Origin: Streptoalloteichus tenebrarius
GTDB taxonomy: Bacteria; Actinomycetota; Actinomycetes; Mycobacteriales; Pseudonocardiaceae
Assembly (NCBI RefSeq): GCF_024171885.1
Contig: NZ_JAMTCP010000002.1
Location: forward strand, 62,001-126,000
Length of the DNA: 64,000 nucleotides
Direction: 5' to 3'
The notes under the pieces are model-generated. The model saw only the letters and a program-made list of their open reading frames with translations, was not told the DNA's origin and did not search any database. How positions within the stretch are numbered: the first letter of the stretch is position 1; every line of letters starts with the position of its first letter. The position numbers were made by a program, and so were the translations under genes. Positions 25,601 to 33,541 of this stretch are shown here, one piece after another.

Positions 25601-27270
25601 CCACCCGGCGTGACCACGCTGAACAGCCCCCGGTCCGGGATCGTGCCACCCGAGGTCACCGCCAGCCGCTGCGCGCCGGGCCGGCCCCGCAGCTCCCTGG
25701 TCACCCTGTCCCACGTGATGCGGGCCCGCAGCTCGCCGAACTCCTCGCTCGGGTACCGCCCCGCCAGCATGTCCAGCACCGCGTGCAACGCCGAGTCCGG
25801 CAACGCCGCGAACGGCGCCGCCCGCCGCACCACCGCCGCCAGCTCGTCGACCGTCCACGGCTCCATCGCCACCATCGCCACGACCTGCTGCGCCAGCACG
25901 TCCAGCGGGTTGCGCGGGTACCGCACGGCCTCGATCGCGCCCTCGGTCATCCGCTCCGCCACGACCGCGCACGCCACCAGGTCGCCCCGGAACTTCGGGA
26001 ACACCACGCCCCGCGACACCGCGCCCACCTGGTGCCCCGCCCTGCCCACCCGCTGGAGGCCCGACGCCACGCTCGGCGGCGCCTCGACCTGCACCACCAG
26101 GTCCACCGCGCCCATGTCGATCCCCAGCTCCAGCGACGAGGTCGCCACGACACACGGCAGCAGCCCGGACTTCAGCTCCTCCTCCACCGCCGTGCGCTGC
26201 TCCCGCGACATCGAGCCGTGGTGCGCCCTGGCGACCACCGGGGGCGCGCCCGTGGTCGTGCCCGACTGGCCGACGGCCTCGGCGGGGAACCGCTCCCGCA
26301 CGGCCGTGTCCACCAGGTCCTCGGTGAGTTCGGCCTGCTCCACCGCCAGCTCGTTCAGCCGGGCGGTCAGCCGCTCCGCCAGCCGCCGCGAGTTGGCGAA
26401 CACGATCGTCGACCGGTGCTGACGCACCAGGGCCAGCACCCGCTGCTCCACCGCCGGCCAGATCGAGGTCCTGCGCTCCCCGCCCGCCGCCGACCCGGAC
26501 ACCTCGCCGGTGGGCTCACCCAGGCTCGCCATGTCCTCCACCGGCACCTCGACCCTGACCTCCACGGTCTTGGGCAGCGCCGGCCGCACCACGCGCACCG
26601 GGCGGCCCCCGGCCAGGAACGCCGCGACCTCGTCCACCGGGCGCACCGTCGCGGACAGCCCGATCCGCTGCGCCGGGCGGGGCAGCAGCGCGTCCAGCCG
26701 CTCCAGCGTCAGCGCGAGGTGCGCGCCCCGCTTCCCACCGGCCACCGCGTGCACCTCGTCGACGATCACCGTCTCCACGCCGCGCAGCGACTCCCTCGCC
26801 GCCGACGTGAGGATGAGGAACAGCGACTCCGGGGTCGTCACCAGCACGTCCGGCGGGGTCCGGGCGAAGGCCCTCCTGTCCTCGGCCGGCGTGTCCCCGG
26901 TCCGCATGCCCACCCGGATGTCCGGCTCGGGCAGCCCCAGCCGGTGCGCGGCCTGCCGGATGCCGGCCAGCGGCGCGCGCAGGTTGCGCTCCACGTCCAC
27001 GGCCAGCGCCTTCAGCGGCGACACGTACAGCACGCGGCACCGCTTCTTCCGGTCCTCCGGCGGTCCCTCGTGCGCCAGCCGGTCCAACGCCCACAGGAAC
27101 GCCGCGAGCGTCTTGCCGGAGCCGGTGGGCGCCACGACCAGCGCGTGCTCCCCCGCGGCCACGGCGGCCCACGCGCCGACCTGCGCGTCGGTCGGCGCGG
27201 CGAACGCGCCAGCGAACCACGCGCGCGTGGCGGGCGAGAACGCGCCCAACACCTCGTCCCGGCTGGTCAC
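22621..27270 (-). CDS. lhr: Large superfamily 2 helicase Lhr
   Basis: ATP-dependent 3'-5' DNA/RNA:DNA helicase of about 1549 residues, the full length of Lhr. The N-terminal 850 residues hold the motor: VVAPTGSGKTLAAFLWAL (Walker A near residue 50), VLYVSPLKALAVDVERNL, the DEVHA box in VIVDEVHAVAGGKRGAHLAL, SATVRPVDE, and QRVGRAGHQVGAVSRG (motif VI), then the winged-helix and beta-barrel Lhr core. The C-terminal part is the long actinobacterial extension. GTG at 27270 is the likely start. A near-consensus RecA-NDp promoter places the transcription start close to that GTG, so the mRNA may be leaderless and damage-inducible, as expected for a helicase tied to repair. Confidence 0.92.
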   Translation of the reverse strand: MTSRDEVLGAFSPATRAWFAGAFAAPTDAQVGAWAAVAAGEHALVVAPTGSGKTLAAFLWALDRLAHEGPPEDRKKRCRVLYVSPLKALAVDVERNLRAPLAGIRQAAHRLGLPEPDIRVGMRTGDTPAEDRRAFARTPPDVLVTTPESLFLILTSAARESLRGVETVIVDEVHAVAGGKRGAHLALTLERLDALLPRPAQRIGLSATVRPVDEVAAFLAGGRPVRVVRPALPKTVEVRVEVPVEDMASLGEPTGEVSGSAAGGERRTSIWPAVEQRVLALVRQHRSTIVFANSRRLAERLTARLNELAVEQAELTEDLVDTAVRERFPAEAVGQSGTTTGAPPVVARAHHGSMSREQRTAVEEELKSGLLPCVVATSSLELGIDMGAVDLVVQVEAPPSVASGLQRVGRAGHQVGAVSRGVVFPKFRGDLVACAVVAERMTEGAIEAVRYPRNPLDVLAQQVVAMVAMEPWTVDELAAVVRRAAPFAALPDSALHAVLDMLAGRYPSEEFGELRARITWDRVTRELRGRPGAQRLAVTSGGTIPDRGLFSVVTPGGEDGSSGSRVGELDEEMVYESRVGDTFLLGTSAWRVEDITHDRVVVTPAPGQPARMPFWRGDAPGRPLELGRALGRFVREMSTMDEQAARERARAAGLDEWACDNLLAYLAEQRAATRHVPDDRTVVVERFRDELGDWRLVVHSPFGAPVNAPWALALGARLRERRGVDVHVAHSDDGIVVRLPDALDEVGADVLPTAEDVLLDPDEVEQVVVAEVGGSALFAARFRECAARSLLLPRRDPRRRTPLWQQRQRAAQLLSVAAQYEQFPVVLEAMRECLQDVYDLPGLRELMADVRARRVRVVEVETPAPSPFARSLLFGYVGMFLYETDAPLAERRAAALSLDSALLAELLGAEAIRELLDPEVLAEVEAGLQRLTPERRARDVEDAADLLRFLGDLSEEEAAARGVRPEWLTELAAARRAIAVRIAGEQRWIAIEDAGRVRDALGTALPVGVPEAFTEPVPDPLADLLTRYARTRGPFSPSEPAERFGLGVAVVTSVLERLTGSGRLVRGELRPGGTHTEYCDAEVLRRLRRASLARLRAEVEPVEPAALGRFLPSWHGITRRQRGVAGGRGEFRPVAAPTVDDVLAVVEQLAGAPLPASALESLVLPARLPGYSPALLDELTATGEVTWTGCGALAGGDGWVALAPADLADLLLPDPTEAAESTPDSPLHRAVLSTLEGGALFFRELADRAGAALLAAGEPSPTDEALVGALWDLVWGGLLTNDTVAPLRAVVSGRGAAHKPRRAAPRGRYARLRAPRPTMPSRGGPPTVVGRWSLVPARETDPTRRAHARAEAFLERHGVLTRGALDTERVSGGFSGIYRVLRAMEESGQVVRGYVVEGLGAAQFAVRGAVDRLRAASRPQGRGPHEEAEAVVLAAADPAQPYGAALPWPEPVGVTRHRPGRKAGALAVLVDGVPALYVERGGRSLLSFTEDGEVLRVGAEALARAVRSGWLGQLAVERADGEGALGSRLAEVLREAGFRATPKGLRLRA

Positions 27271-27276
27271 ACCCCC

Positions 27277-27299
27277 ATCCTCGCCCAGCGCACCGACAA
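27277..27299 (-). promoter_or_regulatory. RecA-NDp (PafBC-type) promoter motif of lhr
   Basis: On the minus strand TTGTCGGTG (27291-27299), exactly eight bases, then GAGGAT (27277-27282). The upstream element is perfect; the -10 differs from TAnnnT only in its first base. Six bases separate it from the GTG of lhr. Confidence 0.6.
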
Positions 27300-27440
27300 C
27301 CACCCCGCGTGGCGGCCGCACGATCTCCTCCGTCCCGCCCCACTGACCGGGCTTGACGTGGCAGCATCACTGCCCGGCAGCACTGCGCGACGCCGGGAGA
27401 CGACACGGACGACCGGCGCGGCGACGACGAGGGGAGAGCG

Positions 27441-29372
27441 GTGCGCGTCCTTTCGGTGGACCTGGGCACGTCCAACACCGTGGCGGTGTTGTCCGCCCAC
27501 GGCCTCCCGCCCAGGGTGGTCGAGGTGGACGGCGCGGCGACCATGCCGTCGGCGGTGTTCGCCGCCGAGGACGGCACGCTGGTCGTCGGCAGGGACGCCG
27601 AGCGCAGGGCCCGGCTCGACCCCGCCCGGTTCGAGCCCAACCCCAAGCGCAGGGTCGACGAGGGCACGCTGCTGCTCGGCGACGCGATCGTGCCGGTCAA
27701 CGAGGCGCTGGCCGCCGTGCTGGGCAGGGTCGCCGAGGAGACCGCCCGCCAGCTCGGCGGCGCGGCCCCGGACGAGGTGCGGCTGACCCACCCGGCGCAG
27801 TGGGGGCCGGTGCGGCGCAACGTCCTGCTCGGCGCGGCCCGGCTGGCCGGGCTCGGCCCCCAGCTCGTGCTGGTGCCGGAGCCGGTCGCGGCGGCGGCGC
27901 ACTTCGCCTCCTTCCCCGACCGCTCGCTGGCGCCCGGCCAGGCCCTGGCCGTCTACGACCTCGGTGCCGGCACGTTCGACTGCGCGGTGGTCGGCGCGAC
28001 GCAGAACGGGTTCGTCGTGCTCGCCGAGGACGGCCTGCCCGACCTCGGCGGGCTCGACGTCGACCAGGCCCTGCTGGAGCACGTGGGCCGACAGGTCTCC
28101 CAGCGCGACCCCGCCGGCTGGCAGCGGCTGCTGCGCCCCGTCTCGACCGCCGACCGCAGGGCCCAGCGCGCCCTGCGCGAGGACGTCAAGGCCGGCAAGG
28201 AGGCGCTGTCCCGGCACCCGCAGACCGAGGTCCCGCTGCCGGAGCCGTTCGACGACGTCCTGGTGACCAGGACCGAGTTGGAGGGCCTGATCCGGCCCAG
28301 CCTGCTGCGCAGCGTCGAGCTGCTGGCGGCCACCATCCGCTCCACCGGCATGACGCCGCAGTCGCTGGCCGGCATCTACCTGGTCGGCGGCTCCAGCCGC
28401 ATCCCGCTGATCGCCACCCTGATCGCCGAGCAGCTCGGGGTGGTGCCGACCAGCCTGGACCAGCCGGAGACCGGCGTGGCGCTGGGCGCCCACCACGTGC
28501 CGCAGGACGGCACCAGCATGCGCACGCAGGACCTGGCGGGCATGGCCCGCGGCGGCCCCGCGACCGGTGGTTTCGCGCCGCCGACCGGACCGACGCCCAC
28601 GCCGACGGGTCCCACTCCCACCGGGCACGCGTCGACCGGTCCCACGGGCGGGTTCCCCTCGGCCGGCTACCCGGCCAGCACGTCCCAGCAGGTGTCCGCC
28701 GCCGCGATCGCCGGCGCCGCCCAGGGGCACGGCGTTCCCGGAGTGAGCCAGCCGTACCAGGGCTCGTACGGCACTCCGCCGGTGGGCGCCGCCATGCCGG
28801 GGAAGAAGAAGTCGCGGCGCAAGCCGGTCCTGATCGGTGTCGCCGGGCTGCTCGTCGCGGTCGCCGCCACCGTGACCGGGGTGTACGTGGCGAACGGGTC
28901 GAGCCTGCCCACGGCGCAGGAGTGCCAGAAGCCGGGCGACAAGGACGACAAGGGCTTCACCTCCTGCCTGCGGCAACTCGCGGGCAAGGTCGCCGACGGG
29001 AGTTGCTCGGCCGGCCTGGAGGACATGGACCTGACCAAGTTCACCGGCGTCACCGTGACCTGCCGGCTCAAGGGCGGGGACGGCGTCGCCTACAACGTCG
29101 TCTACTCGCACTTCGACTCGATGGAGGCCGCCGACCAGGCGGCCGACACGATCCTGGCGATGACCAAGGGCAACCGCGTCGAGGCCGACTGGGCCGGCAA
29201 CGGGCTGCGCGGCCACTACCGGTCGGCCATGGGCACGGTCGGGATCACCGTGTTCACCGTGAAGGACCGCCCGCTGGTCGGCTACCTCTTCGGTGTCAAG
29301 GCGGGCCAGGGCACGCTGAACGCCGACGTCATGTCCGACTACTTCGAGAAGAACGTCCAGCCAGGCACCTGA
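27441..29372 (+). CDS. Membrane-anchored Hsp70-like protein
   Basis: Protein of 643 residues. The first 370 or so form an Hsp70 nucleotide-binding domain: VDLGTSNTVAVL (phosphate 1), YDLGAGTFDCAVV (phosphate 2) and GIYLVGGSSRIPLIATL (adenosine). No peptide-binding domain follows. Instead there is a Gly/Pro/Thr-rich linker (about 395-450), a basic patch GKKKSRRK, one membrane helix (VLIGVAGLLVAVAATVTG) and an extracytoplasmic domain of about 160 residues containing three or four cysteines. The GTG start has GGGGAG upstream. Such proteins are common in actinobacteria; an ATP-dependent sensing or envelope role is inferred, not shown. It is divergent from lhr. Confidence 0.85.
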   Translation: MRVLSVDLGTSNTVAVLSAHGLPPRVVEVDGAATMPSAVFAAEDGTLVVGRDAERRARLDPARFEPNPKRRVDEGTLLLGDAIVPVNEALAAVLGRVAEETARQLGGAAPDEVRLTHPAQWGPVRRNVLLGAARLAGLGPQLVLVPEPVAAAAHFASFPDRSLAPGQALAVYDLGAGTFDCAVVGATQNGFVVLAEDGLPDLGGLDVDQALLEHVGRQVSQRDPAGWQRLLRPVSTADRRAQRALREDVKAGKEALSRHPQTEVPLPEPFDDVLVTRTELEGLIRPSLLRSVELLAATIRSTGMTPQSLAGIYLVGGSSRIPLIATLIAEQLGVVPTSLDQPETGVALGAHHVPQDGTSMRTQDLAGMARGGPATGGFAPPTGPTPTPTGPTPTGHASTGPTGGFPSAGYPASTSQQVSAAAIAGAAQGHGVPGVSQPYQGSYGTPPVGAAMPGKKKSRRKPVLIGVAGLLVAVAATVTGVYVANGSSLPTAQECQKPGDKDDKGFTSCLRQLAGKVADGSCSAGLEDMDLTKFTGVTVTCRLKGGDGVAYNVVYSHFDSMEAADQAADTILAMTKGNRVEADWAGNGLRGHYRSAMGTVGITVFTVKDRPLVGYLFGVKAGQGTLNADVMSDYFEKNVQPGT

Positions 29373-29515
29373 CGGCCGCCAGACGGCGCGCGCGTTCCTC
29401 CCCCGGCGGCTCGTCACCGGGGGAGGAGAGTCCACTGTGGACACATCCGGTGGGGTTCGCGCCGAGGGATCGGCAGTGGGCCACTTCGCCGCAGGTGAGC
29501 CAGGAGGTGACGCGG

Positions 29516-30114
29516 GTGTCCGCTGCGGTCGGACTCCAGCACCCCATCGGCCCGCACACGGTCGAGGAGTGGCGGAACGCCGAGCACCCAGGCGACGGCG
29601 GCCGTCTCGGCCGTCTGAAGCTGATCTGGGCTGTTTCCACGTGTCACCGCCACCTGGCGGCCCACATCAGCACGCCACCCGCGCGCTCTACCGCGCTCTC
29701 TGGGACGCGGTGCGTGAGGCTGGTCGGAAGGATCTCCATCCTGTACTCGCGGTGGGTGTCGAGATCACGGCGGCCCTTCGCACGGCGTTGATCCCGGATG
29801 TCGCGGTGCTCAATCGACCACCAGTCTCGGTCGACTACCCGGCGGCGGCCCTCGAACTCGTCGTGGAGGTTTGGAGTCCGGGCAACACGATGCGAGAGCG
29901 GGAGACCAAGGTGGCCGCCTACGCCGCAGCGGGAGTCCCCTACCTCTGGACCGTCCACCAGCGCGGCCGGGGAACGATCGAGTTCCGGGCGTTCGAACTG
30001 GTCGGCGGCACGTACCAGGAGCGGGTTCACGGCACTGGCGACGACGTCGTGTCCGAGGTGCCCGGGCCGGTGCCGCTCGCACTGAGCTGCGCCGACCTCG
30101 TGCCCGTGTCGTGA
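29516..30114 (+). pseudogene. Uma2-family (DUF820) nuclease-fold gene with a 1-base frameshift
   Basis: The two halves of a Uma2 protein lie in different frames. The front (GTG at 29516, AGGAGG eight bases upstream) reads HTVEEWRNAEHPGDGGRL and KLIW; the rest, in the next frame, reads GCFHVSPPPGGPHQHATRAL, IPDVAVLNRPP, AALELVVEVWSPGN and ETKVAAYAAAGVPYLWTV and ends at 30114. The family joins these as LIWGxFHVSP, so one G is missing from the G-run at 29628-29630. The PD-(D/E)xK residues are intact downstream. Either the gene is recently inactivated, it relies on slippage, or the base was lost in sequencing. These restriction-fold proteins are abundant and poorly understood. Confidence 0.8.
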
Positions 30115-30144
30115 GCTGACGGTAGCCGGAAAGAAGATCACTCC

Positions 30145-30159
30145 CACTACTGAGTAGTG
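30145..30159. promoter_or_regulatory. Inverted repeat CACTAC-TGA-GTAGTG
   Basis: A perfect six-base inverted repeat with a three-base centre, 80 bases upstream of the MFS exporter start and in an AT-richer patch. It has the size of a TetR or MarR operator, but no regulator gene is adjacent. Confidence 0.45.
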
Positions 30160-30240
30160 CTCAATCATGTAATGCGGCTGGACGGGTACCGCGCGTGAGC
30201 GTGAGCCTCTCGGGCGGGTGGTGCGTGCGACGATCGGGCG

Positions 30241-31542
30241 GTGACCGCCACAACACCCACTCCGCCGTCCGCCGCCCACGCCGACATCCCCCAGGTCCAA
30301 CGGCGGGTCCTCCGGACGTTGACGGTCACCCAGGTGCTCGGCGGCGCGGGCGTGGCGACCGGGATCGCGGTCAGCACGCTCATCGCGGCGTCGCTGTCCG
30401 GCTCCGAGGCGGTCGGCGGCATGGCACAGACCGCGGCCGTGCTCGGCGCGGCCCTGCTCGCCGTGCCCCTGGCCCGGCTGGCCGCCACGCGGGGCCGCCG
30501 GCCGGCCCTGCTGCTCGGCTACGGCGCCGGGGCGCTCGGCGCGACGCTGTCCGTGGTCGCGGTCCTGCTCGGGTGGTGGCCGCTGCTGCTGGCCGCGCTG
30601 CTGTTGTTCGGCGGCGGCTCCGCCGCCAACCTCTCGGCCCGCTACGCCGCCACCGACCTGGCCGACCCCGTGCGCCGCGCCCGCGCGCTGTCCACGGTCG
30701 TCTGGTGCACCACCGTCGGCGCGGTCGCCGGGCCGAACCTCGCCGACCCGGCCGGGCGGCTCGCCGGCGCGGCCGGCCTGCCCGAGGGCGCCGGCCCGTT
30801 CCTCGTCGGGGTGACCGCGTTCGGGCTCGCCGCGCTGGGTGTGGCGGTCGGCCTGCGCCCCGACCCGCTCGTGCTCGCCCGCGCGCTGGACACCGAACCG
30901 GTCGCCGCGACCACCACCGGGAGGAAGGCGGAGCGCGGCGGCGTGTGGCGGCTGCTGCCGGGGCCGGCCCGGCTCGGCATGGCCGGCATCGTGGTCTGCC
31001 AGACGACCATGGTCGGCCTGATGTCGATGACCCCGGTGCACATGGGCCACGCCGGCTCCTCGCTGCGGGTCGTCGGCGTCGTGATCAGCCTGCACATCGC
31101 CGGCATGTACGCGGCCAGCCCCGTGTTCGGCTGGCTCGCCGACCGGATCGGCCGGGTGCCGGTGCTCGCGCTGGGCGCGGCCCTCGTCGTCGGCGCCGCC
31201 GGGATCGCGGGCACGGCCGCCGCGCACGACGCGCCCCGGTTGACCGTCGGGCTGGTGATGTTGGGGCTGGGGTGGTCCGCGGGCCTGGTCGCCGGCTCGG
31301 CGTTGCTGACGGAGTCGGTGCCGCTGGCCCGACGCCCCGCCGTGCAGGGGCTGAGCGACCTCGCGATGAACGTGGGCGGCGCGGTCGGCGGTCTGGTCGC
31401 CGGCGTGCTGGTGACCGCGGCGTCCTACGCGGTGCTCGGGCTCGTCGTCGGATTCGTGGCGTTGCCGTTGCTCGTGATCTGCGTGATCTCCGCGATCCGC
31501 GGGGGAAGTGGGCGCGGACAGCGCGACGGCATTCCTGTCTGA
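30241..31542 (+). CDS. MFS transporter
   Basis: Major facilitator of 433 residues with twelve predicted helices. The loop between helices 2 and 3 carries RLAATRGRRPALLLGYGAGA and the symmetrical loop in the second half ADRIGRVPVLALGA, the standard MFS motif A positions; a central cytoplasmic loop holds RKAERGGVWRL. Substrate is not evident; the helix 4-5 region lacks the classical antiporter motif C in readable form. GTG at 30241 has no ribosome site and is preceded by a GACGAT-like -10 hexamer six bases away, so the transcript may be leaderless. An inverted repeat at 30145-30159 may be its operator. Confidence 0.85.
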   Translation: MTATTPTPPSAAHADIPQVQRRVLRTLTVTQVLGGAGVATGIAVSTLIAASLSGSEAVGGMAQTAAVLGAALLAVPLARLAATRGRRPALLLGYGAGALGATLSVVAVLLGWWPLLLAALLLFGGGSAANLSARYAATDLADPVRRARALSTVVWCTTVGAVAGPNLADPAGRLAGAAGLPEGAGPFLVGVTAFGLAALGVAVGLRPDPLVLARALDTEPVAATTTGRKAERGGVWRLLPGPARLGMAGIVVCQTTMVGLMSMTPVHMGHAGSSLRVVGVVISLHIAGMYAASPVFGWLADRIGRVPVLALGAALVVGAAGIAGTAAAHDAPRLTVGLVMLGLGWSAGLVAGSALLTESVPLARRPAVQGLSDLAMNVGGAVGGLVAGVLVTAASYAVLGLVVGFVALPLLVICVISAIRGGSGRGQRDGIPV

Positions 31543-31774
31543 CCGGCCGCCCTCCCCAGGGCGGATCGCCTTGGGAAAACATTGTCAAGGGGCGGAACGG
31601 GCGTTTTCTCGTCGTGGGCGCCGGTAAGGTTCGGCCGAGTTTCGCGATCGGCGCGCCCCCATGTCTTTCCATTCTGTTTCCGTCGTCTTCCTGGCTGGCG
31701 TCAACCGCCCTTGCCTGCGGAGACAGGACCTCGGCACGATCATGGTCCGGGATGTGACGCGTATTGGAGGACTC

Positions 31775-32935
31775 GTGCGGACAGGTCCTTCGGGGAACCG
31801 GTGTCGGGGCGGGACCGAGGAGGAACTGGGCCCGTTCGTCGCTCGACTCTTCGCCTCGCTGTCCAGATCGGACCAGCGTCGCCGCGCCGAGGACTACGTG
31901 CGGGGGCTGCTCTCCGTTTCCGGCAGGAAGTCGCTGCGCAGGATCGCCGGACCCGACCTGTCGGAACCGGTTCTCCAGTCGTTGCAGCAGTTCGTCAACC
32001 AGAGCCCGTGGGACTGGCGGCCGGTGCGCCACCGGCTGGCCGAGCACGTGGCCGAGCGGCTGGCCCCCACCGCGTGGCTGCTGGCCGACGCGGTCATCCC
32101 CAAGAGCGGGCGGCACTCCGTCGGCGTGGCCCGGCGGTTCGTCCCCGCCATGGGCAGGACCCTGAACTGCCAGCTCGGCATCGGCCTGTTCCTGGCCTCC
32201 GCCAGCGCGGCCGTCCCGGTCGACTGGCGCCTGGTGCTGACCGAGCCGTGGGGCGCGGACGCGACGTTGCGCCGGAGGGTCGGCCTGCCCGACGACGAGC
32301 AGGTGCGCGAGGAGTGGCGGGTGGCCCTCGACCTCGTCGACGAGCTGCGCTCCCGGTGGGACGGCGACCCCCTCCCGGTGGTGGCCGACGCGACCGGCGC
32401 GCCAGGGGCGCGACACCTCCTCTCCGGGTTGGCCGCCCGGGGCCTGCCCGCGCTGGTGGAGGTGGACGCCAGGGTCGAGGTCGTGGACGCGCGGCACCTG
32501 GCGGCGGTCCCGCCGGCCCGCCAGGGTCAACCGGGTCAGCCGGCCAGGAGAGGCGTCCAGCCGGTGAGCGCGGGGCAGCTCGGCCGGGTGCGGGGGCCGA
32601 GGTCCCGGTTCGCGGTGGTGCCCGTCCAGCTCGCCGGACCCCAGCGGTGCCCCGTCCCCGCGTCCGGGCCCTTCCACCTGGTCGTGGAGCCGGGGGAGGA
32701 CGGCGGGCGGCGCTGGATCGCCACCCCCGCGCTCGCCGCCGGTGACGCCCCGGCGTTGGTCCGGCTCCGCGACCGCGCCACGGCCTTCGTGGCGGCGGTG
32801 CGCGACGACTTCGGACTGTGCGACTTCGAGGGCCGGTCGTTCCGGGGCTGGCACCACCACGCGACGCTGGTGTCGGCCGCCCACGCCTTCGCCGTCACCG
32901 CGGGGACGACCGAGCTGGCGGTGGAGTCGGGCTGA
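31775..32935 (+). CDS. IS701-like DDE transposase-family protein, apparently solitary
   Basis: Protein of 386 residues related to IS701 transposases. The family segments are FVNQSPWDWRPVRHRLAEHV, WLLADAVIPKSGRHSVGVAR, LNCQLGIGLFLAS, LPVVADATGAPGARHLLSGL and GLCDFEGRSFRGWHHHATLV. These hold candidate D, D and E catalytic residues, although the first segment reads LADAVIPKSG where active copies have DDTGFPKKG-type sequence. I found no terminal inverted repeats or target duplication around it, so it looks immobile or domesticated. GTG at 31775 follows GGAGG closely; ATG at 31742 and 31661 are alternatives. Base composition matches the neighbours. Confidence 0.75.
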   Translation: MRTGPSGNRCRGGTEEELGPFVARLFASLSRSDQRRRAEDYVRGLLSVSGRKSLRRIAGPDLSEPVLQSLQQFVNQSPWDWRPVRHRLAEHVAERLAPTAWLLADAVIPKSGRHSVGVARRFVPAMGRTLNCQLGIGLFLASASAAVPVDWRLVLTEPWGADATLRRRVGLPDDEQVREEWRVALDLVDELRSRWDGDPLPVVADATGAPGARHLLSGLAARGLPALVEVDARVEVVDARHLAAVPPARQGQPGQPARRGVQPVSAGQLGRVRGPRSRFAVVPVQLAGPQRCPVPASGPFHLVVEPGEDGGRRWIATPALAAGDAPALVRLRDRATAFVAAVRDDFGLCDFEGRSFRGWHHHATLVSAAHAFAVTAGTTELAVESG

Positions 32936-32947
32936 GGGAGTGCCCGC

Positions 32948-33142
32948 TCACTTCCGGCGTTGCCCCCACCACCAGCGCAATCCCACGACGATCGCGGCCA
33001 GCAACCCCGCGACCATGACGACCTGCCCCAGGGGCGAGGACAGGCCGGTCGGGTCCGCTCCGTCCGCGAGCGCCCACGGTGTCGTTCCTGGCGGCGTCCC
33101 TGGTGTCATCCCCGCCGTCGTCCCCGCTGTCGCACCGGTCAC
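32948..33142 (-). CDS. Small single-pass membrane protein
   Basis: A 64-residue open frame: a Thr/Gly/Pro-rich N-terminus, one membrane helix (QVVMVAGLLAAIVVGLRWWW) and a basic end GQRRK. Start codon (GTG at 33142) is uncertain and no ribosome site is clear. Unrecognised; a small actinobacterial membrane protein is plausible because the hydrophobic segment and basic tail are coherent. Confidence 0.45.
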   Translation of the reverse strand: MTGATAGTTAGMTPGTPPGTTPWALADGADPTGLSSPLGQVVMVAGLLAAIVVGLRWWWGQRRK

Positions 33143-33200
33143 AACGCGAGGCTACCGGTGGCGGCCGGGGCGGGCGCCCGCGCCGCGTAGCCTGGTCCCG

Positions 33201-33395
33201 ATGCGCAACACCGTTTTTCGCAGGTTGATGGCCGACGAGTTCGGCGAGGTGCGGGCCGAGACGATCGCCCGCGACCACGTGCTGTCCTCCCTCGGCGGGC
33301 GCACGGTGGACGAGGCGCTGGAGGCCGGCCAGGAGCCCAAGGAGGTCTGGCAGGCCATCTGCGACGCGTTCGACGTCCCGTTCGAGCGCCGGTAG
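33201..33395 (+). CDS. DUF3046 small protein
   Basis: A 64-residue actinobacterial protein regularly found just upstream of recA (Rv2738c in M. tuberculosis). Sequence FRRLMADEFGEVRAETIARD followed by VLSSLGGRTVDEALEAG and KEVWQAICDAFDVP is diagnostic. Function unknown. TAGCCT (33188-33193) ends seven bases before the ATG and there is no ribosome site, so the transcript is likely leaderless. A strong hairpin follows the gene, separating it from the DUF4383 gene that converges on it. Confidence 0.88.
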   Translation: MRNTVFRRLMADEFGEVRAETIARDHVLSSLGGRTVDEALEAGQEPKEVWQAICDAFDVPFERR

Positions 33396-33492
33396 GAAGG
33401 CCTCTCCCCTGTCCGAGAGGCGTCGGGAGTGTCGAGGCGGCCGTCGAACGCGCGCCGCCGCTGCCGCCACGACGGACGGACTCCCCGAACAG

Positions 33493-33531
33493 CACGACGG
33501 GACGCGACCGGGGTGGTCGCGCCCCGTCGTG
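33493..33531. terminator. Hairpin between DUF3046 and DUF4383 genes
   Basis: CACGACGGGACGCGACC (33493-33509) pairs with GGTCGCGCCCCGTCGTG (33515-33531), 17 positions with a single mismatch, around a five-base loop between converging genes. Confidence 0.7.
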
Positions 33532-33541
33532 GGACAGGCGA

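Noticed and set aside
23926-27786. A 1286-codon plus-strand open frame antisense to lhr
   Set aside because: Composition is Arg/His/Gln/Pro-rich with no domain, and the opposite strand encodes a complete Lhr.
31543-32960. Complete insertion sequence around the IS701-like gene
   Set aside because: No terminal inverted repeats or target-site duplication could be found on either side.
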